A DNA stretch of 50,070 nt from Tritrichomonas musculus (taxonomy: Eukaryota > Parabasalia > Tritrichomonadida > Tritrichomonadidae): NCBI GenBank assembly GCA_039105265.1, contig JAPFFF010000113.1:1-50070 (forward strand), written 5' to 3'. Below the pieces are notes generated by a model, which was given only the letters and a program-made list of their open reading frames with translations, was not told the origin of the DNA and ran no database searches. The position numbers and the translations under genes are program-made. This document shows positions 19,130 through 26,585 of this stretch, piece after piece; position 1 is the stretch's first letter, and each line of letters opens with the position of its first letter.

Positions 19130-20250
19130 GGTGAACGGGTGAATTTTCACCTCCAACTTCACCTTTCATTTTTTTTTCAATTTTTTATTTTTAGGCCAAA
19201 TGACCCTCCTCCCCGCAACAACAAATCAAACCAGCATTACAGCCATTACTCTTGCCCAAGACAACTCTTTGACCGAATGTAGTTTTTCAAAAGAAGTATC
19301 TGAATTCTATAATATGAACTTTGAACAGAAGAAGATGGAATTGAAAAATGATTTGTTGAATGATAACTACGACCCGGTAAAATATAAGCTAAATGTCGAA
19401 ACAAATACAAATCTCATCCGTGATATTTTTACAATATTTCATTCCCTGCCAAAATTAAACGACATCACACAGAGCAAGCCAGATGTGCCTATTTTTGAAC
19501 AAATAATGGAATTGAAGACAGACTCATCGGAAATAAAAAAATTCATTCGAAAAGTAAATTATGACATGATAGGCTACCATTGCAATCACAATTCTATAAA
19601 TGAAAAGTGTGATAAAATATACGGTAATGTGGTCGATATATATAATTCAGACGAGTACCTGCACTACCAATCATTCATATCTTTTGCTCTCATGACTGCG
19701 CTAAGTATCATTAGAAAAGATAAATTTGGACAGCCATATAATGTTTATCCAACAGACGCCTTGTTGTGTGATAATCCCGATGACTTTTCATTCGGATTTA
19801 TTGATAAATGTAGTGTCAAAGAAGCTTCTGAAAATATTATACGACTCAACGGTATGATAGCTAATAACAATGCCCAAACCAATAAATCATGCTCAAAGTG
19901 TGATGCAGCAAGGAGAAAATACAATTATAGCCTCTTTCAAATAGAGAGGATGAGAGAAGAGCAAAGAGAACAGCAAGAGATTGATAAACAATACATAGAA
20001 ATGCCTGATGAAAACAGATATGATATGAAAGAGTTTTTGCTCAAAAATTATCCTTCGATAGATAGATTTTTGTTAAAAGATGTCCAAAACAAGTATAAAT
20101 CCACTTTTAAAATCAATTTAACATTTGATGAATTGAAGAGAAAAATTGAAGAAACGGGGCTGTTCACAATATCAAATGTCCATAGAACCATGTATGTAAA
20201 TAGAAAATAAATGAGAGGTGAAGTTGGAGGTGAAAATTCACCCGTTCACC
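19130..20250. repeat. Inverted-repeat-flanked gene cassette (element B)
   Basis: Perfect 35-bp arms (19130-19164 and 20216-20250) enclose exactly one gene. The arm carries GGTGA four times, twice in each orientation (GGTGAACGGGTGAATTTTCA onward), and itself contains the palindrome GGTGAATTTTCACC. The right arm begins 6 bases after the stop codon; the left arm ends 36 bases before the ATG. No direct repeats flank the arms, so a simple transposon is not evident. Element C has an analogous cassette with different arms at 34601-36230. Confidence 0.85.
19200..20210 (+). CDS. Inverted-repeat-boxed protein with C-terminal winged-helix-like domain (element B)
   Basis: The product has 336 residues and I do not recognise the whole. 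An N-terminal helical part is followed by a segment with CNHNSINEKC and later KSCSKCDAAR, a possible metal site, then a charged helix rich in Glu/Gln (RMREEQREQQEID). The last 65 residues (from MKEFLLKNYPSIDRF to TMYVNRK) have the helix-helix-strand pattern of winged-helix domains, like those ending D5-type primases. The protein boxed by inverted repeats in element C ends with a comparable domain. It lies directly upstream of the polymerase. A DNA-binding role, possibly at its own flanking repeats or the 21-bp array, is inference. Confidence 0.6.
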   Translation: MTLLPATTNQTSITAITLAQDNSLTECSFSKEVSEFYNMNFEQKKMELKNDLLNDNYDPVKYKLNVETNTNLIRDIFTIFHSLPKLNDITQSKPDVPIFEQIMELKTDSSEIKKFIRKVNYDMIGYHCNHNSINEKCDKIYGNVVDIYNSDEYLHYQSFISFALMTALSIIRKDKFGQPYNVYPTDALLCDNPDDFSFGFIDKCSVKEASENIIRLNGMIANNNAQTNKSCSKCDAARRKYNYSLFQIERMREEQREQQEIDKQYIEMPDENRYDMKEFLLKNYPSIDRFLLKDVQNKYKSTFKINLTFDELKRKIEETGLFTISNVHRTMYVNRK

Positions 20251-20316
20251 CCTGGATGATTTTTACAGTTTTTTTGCTCATTTTTGAGCCGAAGCATTTT
20301 TTTGTCGCGTGATATT

Positions 20317-20326
20317 TTTTTATCAC
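20317..20326 (+). promoter_or_regulatory. TTTTTATCAC motif before the B polymerase
   Basis: TTTTTATCAC, followed by TTTTTAATTTTATTG, lies 19 bases before the polymerase ATG. TCACTTT fits the trichomonad initiator pattern TCAYTW. It shares the core with three other start regions in the window. The promoter role is inferred. Confidence 0.5.
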
Positions 20327-20345
20327 TTTTTAATTTTATTGTAAA

Positions 20346-23300
20346 ATGGCTGCTACGCAGACTCTTGCAAAGCAAGTGGACAACCAGCTCATTTCCAAAC
20401 TAACGAAGAAGCAAATTTTATCCCTCCCTGGATTTTATGGTAAAGGGAAACAAACCGTAAAAAAACTCCGAGAAGAGCTCAGACAAAATATCTCCAAAAT
20501 GAAAATAAACAAAAGAGGCTTGAAAGTGAAGGATTATATCAAGGCATTTAATGAAAGTGATGATAAGTTGTTTAACAATCTGCGCAGGCAAAAAAATACC
20601 AGACAAAAAGAAAAGGCATCGCGAAGAGAATACAAACAAAGCATCAAAAATAATGCCAGAGCAGAAAGGGATATATTAAATATTTCGGTCGATTTGTACT
20701 CTACAGCTAAGACCGAAGCCAGAAAAGAGTACAAGGAAAGAGTCAAAAATATTCAAGACAAGCCTAAATTTAAGAAGCAGATGAAGGAATTTATGATGAA
20801 AGCGAACAAGGAAATTTCATTCGAAATAGTTATTGGAGATGATGAAGATACCAGGATGGCATTTACTGAAACTCTAAGGCAGCTTCACAAGAAGAATAAA
20901 AAGAACGTGGTGGTAAAAAGTGAGTCTCTAGATGGGGAGGAATATAAGTGGTATACCATCTCATCGGCACGAAATATCGACACAACTATTGGTCATATCT
21001 CCGGTACAATAGATTTAAATGATGATTGTTCTGATAATAATCCTTGGATTGGTAATGTATTTATCCCAGCAAAATATCAATTACTCTTCATTCAAAACAA
21101 AAAGAAAGGCAAACAAACCATCTTCACAATCAATAAACAAACTAGTAAAGGGAAGCTATATGAAGAAGAAGTAGAAATTGATGAAGATTATAGAGAAAAA
21201 CCAGACGGAGGATTCTTTCCATATATCAATCTTTCTGATATTGATTTGACTATATATCAAATATTTAAGTCTGTTGAGAAGAAAAATTATCAAGATAATT
21301 GCCTGGTCTATGCATGTATTCAATCAAAAGTTTTCTCAGAGGAAGAAATAAATCATCTACGTTCCATGGTGAAAACAAGGATGGTGCCAAATAGTTTAAT
21401 ATATGATATTGCTAAATATTTTAAATGTCATTTTATTGTCAGGAGGATTGATGAAAAATATGCTACGAGAGACCAACAGCAAATCAAAATAGATACCCGA
21501 AAGAAAGCCTGGGCTAAAGCTTTTAACAGGACTGTAGACCTGTTATTATACAAAAATCATTACATGATTAACAAACCCGTGGGAAACACAAAGCTTATAA
21601 CAATACTTCGAAAGCTATTTAAAGAAGGCATGTTCAGAGAAATAAAATCTTGCGAGATGGATATTTTGGCCACAAATGAATATAACAGTCATCTAGCAGA
21701 TTATCAAGATTTAAATTATGACCCTTCCCTTTGCTGTCAAAAAATAGATTCGTCTGTTATGAAAAAAGAGAGGGAGTGGTCAAAGATATACTACTCTGAT
21801 TTTGAGACCGATACAACATTATCTCCCCATAAACCATATCTGAACATCACAGTATATAGAACAAAAGAATTGATACATAAAATGGTTTTTGATGGGGATA
21901 ATATAGCCGAGAGATTATTAAAATCTTTGGAAAATAATTCTTTGACATACTTTCATAATCTAAAATATGATGCCTGCTTCTTCATCAACACCCCAGGATG
22001 GGACGTCCAAATAACTGAAAGGAACGGTACAATTCTTCAAATTGTCATGACCAAATATAAAATAAACAAAAGATTAACCTTCCGAAATAGCTACTCTTTG
22101 ATACCTGCTGCCCTATCTTCCTTCGCTAAAATGTTCCAACTACCCGTCCACAAAGAAGTGATGGCATATAAAATATACACAGAAAAAAATATCAAACGAA
22201 AAGAAGTCTCAGCACTAGAATTCCAACTACAATATTATCTCGAAAATAAAGACAAAAAAACACTTCAACAAATAAAACAAGACTGGAAACAGCTTATCGA
22301 TAATGCAATAAATTGTGGCGCTTATGAAAATCTCCAGATAGACAGTCCTTCGGACGTAGCGATGCCTTGCATCGATATCATGAAATACGCCATCTATTAT
22401 TGCAAGCTCGACTGTATTGTTTTGATGAAAGGAGTTGAGAAATTTAATCGAGACTTGATAGAAGTGTTCAGACAAACAAAAACAGATATGTTGGATGTCC
22501 ATAATTTTATCTCTATCTCTTCGATTGGATATTATTATGCCTACAAATTTGGTTGCTTCGATGAGTGCTATCAGCTAAGTGGTAAGCCACAAAACTTTAT
22601 CCAGAGATGTGTTTCTGGGGGAAGAACCATGACGGCAAATAATGAAAAGCAGTATGTAGAAGCGAGAATACAAGATTTTGATGCCGTCTCTTTATATCCA
22701 TCAGCTATGAGTATTATGTCTGGAGTGCCAAAAGGAATGCCAAAAATTATTCCTGAAGGAATATCTACTGAAGAATTATTACGTTATGACCAGTTCTTTG
22801 CCGAAATAAACATTAAAAAACTAAGCTGTAAATCAGAGAAGCCATATAAATTTGGGCAGGTATTTAGCAGGAATGAGCAGGGCTCTAAAATATTTACCAA
22901 CAATCCAACAGACCACTATTATATTGACAAGAGAGCTTTTATGGACCTGATGGAATTTTATACTTTTGACTACGATTTTATCCGAGGATATTATTTTGAC
23001 GAAGGATTTAATAGTAGAATTAATATATTCATCGAGAAATTGTTTAATCTCCGAAAGAAATATCAGGATGCAAAAAATCCTCTACAACAAACTATTAAAC
23101 TCCTCTTGAATTCTATTTATGGAAAATCTATTCTCAAAGCCACCACAACAGAAACAAAATGCATACCAAAAGATAAATCCATCAAATATATATGGAAAAA
23201 TTATAATTATATCACAGAAATAATAGAGAATAAATCAATCGAAAATGTGTATGTCAAGAAAGTAAAACCAATAAATAATCACTTTAATCTACCACACTTT

Positions 23301-23816
23301 GGAGCAAGTGTGTTGTCCTGGAGTAAGCATTTGATGAATCGAGTGATAAGTTCAGCAGAGCAGAATGGGATTGAAATATACTACACAGACACCGACAGCA
23401 TACATATCAAAGAAGAAGATGTAGCAAGGATAGGAGAAGTGTTCAAAAAGAAATATGGAAAGGAGTTAATAGGCAAAAAGATGACTCAGTTTCACTGTGA
23501 TTTTGATTCGTTTGAAGGAGCCGTTGGGGCTGTTCATTCAAGAAAATTAATAGCTCTGGGGAAGAAATCATATCTCGACATTTTGGTAGATGAGAAGGGA
23601 AATGAAGGCCTACATATAAGACTGAAAGGAATTCCAAAACAATGTATTCTAAACAAAGCAAAGAGGATGAATATATCAGTGGAGGAGTTGTATGAGAAAT
23701 TATATTGCGGCGAGGAGATAGTCTTCAATCTTCTTGATGGGGCTAATTGTTTCAAAAAAAGTAGCTCATACCAACAGATAAATTTACCAACATTTGAGAG
23801 AAGAATCAAATTTTAA
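20346..23816 (+). CDS. Protein-primed family B DNA polymerase (element B)
   Basis: Replicates the linear element from a protein primer. The product has 1156 residues. The N-terminus is very basic and includes KKQILSLPGFYGKGKQTVKK, a helix-turn pattern like SAP or LEM DNA-binding motifs, then long Lys/Arg helices. An OTU-like segment has DNCLVYAC near residue 317 and KNHYM near 403. Exonuclease motifs are SDFETD (484), HNLKYDA (535) and YCKLDC (685). Polymerase motifs are DFDAVSLYPSAM (777), KLLLNSIYGK (917) and YTDTDSIH (1012). Layout and length match the polymerase of element A, while that of C is much longer. The gene is followed 71 bp later by the HNH gene on the same strand. Confidence 0.95.
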   Translation: MAATQTLAKQVDNQLISKLTKKQILSLPGFYGKGKQTVKKLREELRQNISKMKINKRGLKVKDYIKAFNESDDKLFNNLRRQKNTRQKEKASRREYKQSIKNNARAERDILNISVDLYSTAKTEARKEYKERVKNIQDKPKFKKQMKEFMMKANKEISFEIVIGDDEDTRMAFTETLRQLHKKNKKNVVVKSESLDGEEYKWYTISSARNIDTTIGHISGTIDLNDDCSDNNPWIGNVFIPAKYQLLFIQNKKKGKQTIFTINKQTSKGKLYEEEVEIDEDYREKPDGGFFPYINLSDIDLTIYQIFKSVEKKNYQDNCLVYACIQSKVFSEEEINHLRSMVKTRMVPNSLIYDIAKYFKCHFIVRRIDEKYATRDQQQIKIDTRKKAWAKAFNRTVDLLLYKNHYMINKPVGNTKLITILRKLFKEGMFREIKSCEMDILATNEYNSHLADYQDLNYDPSLCCQKIDSSVMKKEREWSKIYYSDFETDTTLSPHKPYLNITVYRTKELIHKMVFDGDNIAERLLKSLENNSLTYFHNLKYDACFFINTPGWDVQITERNGTILQIVMTKYKINKRLTFRNSYSLIPAALSSFAKMFQLPVHKEVMAYKIYTEKNIKRKEVSALEFQLQYYLENKDKKTLQQIKQDWKQLIDNAINCGAYENLQIDSPSDVAMPCIDIMKYAIYYCKLDCIVLMKGVEKFNRDLIEVFRQTKTDMLDVHNFISISSIGYYYAYKFGCFDECYQLSGKPQNFIQRCVSGGRTMTANNEKQYVEARIQDFDAVSLYPSAMSIMSGVPKGMPKIIPEGISTEELLRYDQFFAEINIKKLSCKSEKPYKFGQVFSRNEQGSKIFTNNPTDHYYIDKRAFMDLMEFYTFDYDFIRGYYFDEGFNSRINIFIEKLFNLRKKYQDAKNPLQQTIKLLLNSIYGKSILKATTTETKCIPKDKSIKYIWKNYNYITEIIENKSIENVYVKKVKPINNHFNLPHFGASVLSWSKHLMNRVISSAEQNGIEIYYTDTDSIHIKEEDVARIGEVFKKKYGKELIGKKMTQFHCDFDSFEGAVGAVHSRKLIALGKKSYLDILVDEKGNEGLHIRLKGIPKQCILNKAKRMNISVEELYEKLYCGEEIVFNLLDGANCFKKSSSYQQINLPTFERRIKF

Positions 23817-23869
23817 TTTTTTCAAATTTTTCGATTTTTCATTTTTTCGCGTTTTCATATTTTTTAATT

Positions 23870-23879
23870 TTTTTATCAC
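23870..23879 (+). promoter_or_regulatory. TTTTTATCAC motif before the HNH gene
   Basis: TTTTTATCACGAAGCCAAATG runs into the start codon, with 8 bases between the motif and the ATG. Nearly the same string (TTTTATCACGAAGGCAAATG) precedes the gene starting at 25065 on the other strand, indicating a shared control or leader element. Confidence 0.55.
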
Positions 23880-23887
23880 GAAGCCAA

Positions 23888-24763
23888 ATGTGTCAAGAAA
23901 TGACATTACAAGAAGCCCTCCAAGAAATTGCTGACCTCACTACAAAATTGGAAAAATCAGAAGCTGAAAATAAAATGAAAGACGAAAAAATTACTGAACT
24001 CACTACAAAATTGGAAAAATCAGAAGCTGAAAATGAGAAATTAAATATGTTTTTGGAAGAGAATGACAATGAATGGGCAAACAGCATGCGTGATGTAAAA
24101 GAAGAAATACAAGAGCTAAAGCAGAGAGTAGAGGATTTGGAAAATAGAGAAGACGATTTGTATGATGATATAGTATATCCAGAAGCCCAGACAGAAGGGG
24201 AGGCCCAATGGTTTGATGTCAAAAATGATGATGACTATGAGATTAAAAATATCTTTCCATATGATATTAGACGAAAGAGAGATGGAAAAAATGCTACAGA
24301 AAGTGTAAATAAAAAGAGTGGATATGTTCAAATAACATTAAATGGAAAGCCCTATCAGAAGCACATTCTTGTGGCAAAACACTTTATTCCAAATCCATAC
24401 CGCCTCCCTATCGTCGACCATAAAAATCATCACAGAGATGACTACCACACAACAAATCTTCGGTGGGTATCATCTAAAGAAAACAATAAAAACAAATCAT
24501 CAAGTAAAGGAGTTGTGTACGAGTATGTTGATACCATCCCAGACGAAGCAATGAAAGTGGATAGTTATGGTAATCATACTTTTGATGACTATTTCTTCCA
24601 TGACAACATTTTCTATTTCTACACAGGAATCAATTACAGGAAGCTACATATCAACGAAGATAAATATGGAAATAAAAGTGTAAAATTAATTGATGAAGAA
24701 GGCAAAGGTGTTTCGGTTTATTATAGTAAATTCAAGAAAGAGCATGACATACCAATCGAGTAA
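23888..24763 (+). CDS. HNH endonuclease-like protein with leucine-zipper N-terminus (element B)
   Basis: The product has 291 residues. The first 90 form a coiled coil holding a direct repeat of ELTTKLEKSEAEN, followed by an acidic linker. The rest resembles homing-type nucleases: a NUMOD-like stretch (GYVQITLNGKPYQKHILVAK) and an HNH_3-type core, IVDHKNHHRDDYHTTNLRWV near residue 175, with the His-Asn-Asn pattern of that family. The C-terminal 90 residues are unassigned. Such nucleases cut DNA at specific sites; whether this one helps the element invade, excludes rivals or processes replication products cannot be told. It is convergent with the gene at 24793. Confidence 0.78.
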   Translation: MCQEMTLQEALQEIADLTTKLEKSEAENKMKDEKITELTTKLEKSEAENEKLNMFLEENDNEWANSMRDVKEEIQELKQRVEDLENREDDLYDDIVYPEAQTEGEAQWFDVKNDDDYEIKNIFPYDIRRKRDGKNATESVNKKSGYVQITLNGKPYQKHILVAKHFIPNPYRLPIVDHKNHHRDDYHTTNLRWVSSKENNKNKSSSKGVVYEYVDTIPDEAMKVDSYGNHTFDDYFFHDNIFYFYTGINYRKLHINEDKYGNKSVKLIDEEGKGVSVYYSKFKKEHDIPIE

Positions 24764-24792
24764 AAAAAATACCTGTCGAATATTTTTTTACT

Positions 24793-25065
24793 TTATGCCT
24801 TTATCAACTCAGCTAATTTTTTCAGCTCTTCTAATTCTTTTTTCTTTCGTAGCCTATACTCCTTTTGTTGTTGCCTTCTTGCCTCGAGCCTTTCCTCTGG
24901 TGTATTGTATTTACTCTTTCTGCCTCGCTTTTGTTTTTCAGGGAGGGGTTCGGCTTGGGTTTCCTCTTCAGAGATTATTTTTAAATTCTCTTCGGATTTA
25001 CTTTTAGATAGTTTTTTTATAATATCAGTTTTATTGAATTGTGTGAGGTCTATTTGATTAGTCAT
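24793..25065 (-). CDS. Small basic-region/zipper-like protein (element B)
   Basis: The start is taken at MTNQIDLTQF (25065), 5 bases after the shared TTTTATCACGAAGGCAA leader. The 90-residue product has an acidic first half, then KQKRGRKSKYN (an AT-hook or nuclear-localisation-like RGRKSK), then a long Arg/Lys helix (LEARRQQQKEYRLRKK) leading to leucines at heptad spacing. The form is that of a basic region plus short zipper. A DNA-binding regulator is plausible; no family is claimed. It is the last gene of the leftward block. Confidence 0.6.
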   Translation of the reverse strand: MTNQIDLTQFNKTDIIKKLSKSKSEENLKIISEEETQAEPLPEKQKRGRKSKYNTPEERLEARRQQQKEYRLRKKKELEELKKLAELIKA

Positions 25066-25073
25066 TTGCCTTC

Positions 25074-25082
25074 GTGATAAAA
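25074..25082 (-). promoter_or_regulatory. TTTTATCAC motif before the zipper-like gene
   Basis: On the minus strand TTTTATCACGAAGGCAAATG runs into the start codon at 25065. It differs from the HNH gene leader at one base. Two convergent genes thus share a leader of about 20 bases. Confidence 0.5.
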
Positions 25083-25096
25083 TGTAAAATAAATTT

Positions 25097-25621
25097 CTAA
25101 ACACACACATATTTCAAACACAGATGATATTTGTTAATTAGTTCGTTGTATTGTTTGTTATATACTTGTTTGAAATCCATACAAACTTCTCCCTTGTCGT
25201 TTACTATTTTTATGGCTTCGATTCGGCGTATCGGATTAGCTTTCCCAGCACAGCATTTTATATCTTCATCCACATGCAATTCTACCATCTCAGCTTTGAC
25301 AGAACATTTAATTATATCAATCAACGCCTCTACTGGAACAATGATACAATTTTTTGAAATAAGATTAGAGAGCAAAGCTTTATCTTGGTTCAATAAAATA
25401 TTGGCAAAAGTCTCGAGAATAATATATTTTACATCTTTTACATCGTCTTCTGGGCTGTCTTCTAGCTCCACATTTCTTGTTATCACAATCTCTTCCTTCC
25501 CATCATCCCTTTTGTTTATAATGATATTGTTATTAATATTTGATGTTGATTGAGCTGCGGCTTGTGGTTCTAATGATAAATTAGCATTAACACCTGCATT
25601 ATTTGCTCGTTTCTTAATCAT
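25097..25621 (-). CDS. Conserved unknown Maverick protein with DEDIKCCAGKA segment (element B)
   Basis: The product has 174 residues. An Asn/Ala-rich start and an acidic middle precede a compact C-terminal domain of about 90 residues: VEALIDIIKC, then VDEDIKCCAGKANP, IKIVNDKGEVCMDF and a Tyr-rich end (KYHLCLKYVCV). The 213-residue protein of element A ends in the same domain. The function is unknown; three to five cysteines could bind a metal. A T-tract plus TTCGAA leads into the ATG. Its place between structural genes and the zipper-like gene suggests a virion or late accessory role. Confidence 0.72.
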   Translation of the reverse strand: MIKKRANNAGVNANLSLEPQAAAQSTSNINNNIIINKRDDGKEEIVITRNVELEDSPEDDVKDVKYIILETFANILLNQDKALLSNLISKNCIIVPVEALIDIIKCSVKAEMVELHVDEDIKCCAGKANPIRRIEAIKIVNDKGEVCMDFKQVYNKQYNELINKYHLCLKYVCV

Positions 25622-25644
25622 TTCATTTCGAAAAAAATTTTTAT

Positions 25645-26073
25645 TTAATAGATTATGTTCTCTATTTTTACTTTATGTTGCGGGCCATATATTATATTTC
25701 CTTTATCTTTTTCATTAGCCTTCCCTTGTATCTCCCCTAATTTTTCAGGTTTCTTGAGGTAAGGAGGAAGGATGGGTGCTTTAGGAGCCTTATCTTTTTT
25801 TAAATAATACCCTCCGTCTGTGATGCTGACAGGTGGTTCATGCAAGGGTTTTGTTCTATGTTGATTACTCTTCGGCGGCCTCACAGGTTTGTTTTCCATA
25901 TATTTTATAGGCGGTCTATTGTAATATGGATTAAATGTGATAGCATAAGTATTATCATTAGAGAATATGCCAAAATGATTAAAGCCTATGGTGTGTTCTG
26001 TTTTTGTTCCTTCGTTGAACATTTCTCCTTCTACTCCAATGATAGATGAACTAGGATTCCTATATTTATTCAT
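25645..26073 (-). CDS. Pro/Lys-rich small protein, unknown (element B)
   Basis: The product has 142 residues. The N-terminal half has short beta-like segments (HTIGFNHFGIFSNDNTYAITF); the C-terminal half is rich in proline, lysine and asparagine (RPPKSNQHRTKPLHEPP) and probably unstructured. I do not recognise it. An AATTTTTTTGGAAATG leader precedes it, similar to neighbouring genes. In the leftward structural block, 24 bp from the next gene, an internal or assembly role is possible. Confidence 0.6.
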   Translation of the reverse strand: MNKYRNPSSSIIGVEGEMFNEGTKTEHTIGFNHFGIFSNDNTYAITFNPYYNRPPIKYMENKPVRPPKSNQHRTKPLHEPPVSITDGGYYLKKDKAPKAPILPPYLKKPEKLGEIQGKANEKDKGNIIYGPQHKVKIENIIY

Positions 26074-26098
26074 TTCATTTCCAAAAAAATTATCCAGC

Positions 26099-26548
26099 TT
26101 ACTCTAGGACGAGTGGTTGATGCTCCCCAATGTATATTTCCGGCGTGCTTAAATTGTATTTCTCTCTTAGCTGAATAATTAATTCTTTCGTTTGTTTTGA
26201 AGCATTTTCTATAGAATAATTATAGTAGCTATGCTCCTCATATATCTGTTCTTGATTTGAGCCGTTGATAAAGAATTCATTCATTTTATAATGTAATCGA
26301 CGTCGAGAATTTGCATTGATAATTACATGCTCTATTTCATATTTTTTAATTTTGTCAGGATATATTCTCCATGTCATTTTTTCTGTCTTAAGTGATATAT
26401 AGATGACTTTGCCCAAAAATTTGTTGCGAGAAAGCTGGATGGGAAATTTATCACAGAGGATAGCAAAATTACATTCCTTCCATTCTTCTGGATTTTCAGC
26501 GAGGGAGATAATATTGTTGATGTAATCGTAGACTCTTTGCTCTTGCAT
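26099..26548 (-). CDS. Unknown protein downstream of the capsid gene (element B)
   Basis: The start at MQEQRVYDYI (26548) is preferred to an upstream Met because it follows an AATTTTTTTTATCTCC leader of the type seen here and clears the capsid gene. The 149-residue product has a mixed helix and strand character, two early cysteines (CNFAILC) and an RRRLHYK stretch. No match to the adenovirus-type protease pattern is visible, although the position next to the major capsid gene is where a maturation protein might be expected. Function unknown. Confidence 0.58.
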   Translation of the reverse strand: MQEQRVYDYINNIISLAENPEEWKECNFAILCDKFPIQLSRNKFLGKVIYISLKTEKMTWRIYPDKIKKYEIEHVIINANSRRRLHYKMNEFFINGSNQEQIYEEHSYYNYSIENASKQTKELIIQLREKYNLSTPEIYIGEHQPLVLE

Positions 26549-26585
26549 TTGTGGTGGAGATAAAAAAAATTTTAAGAATGAATAT

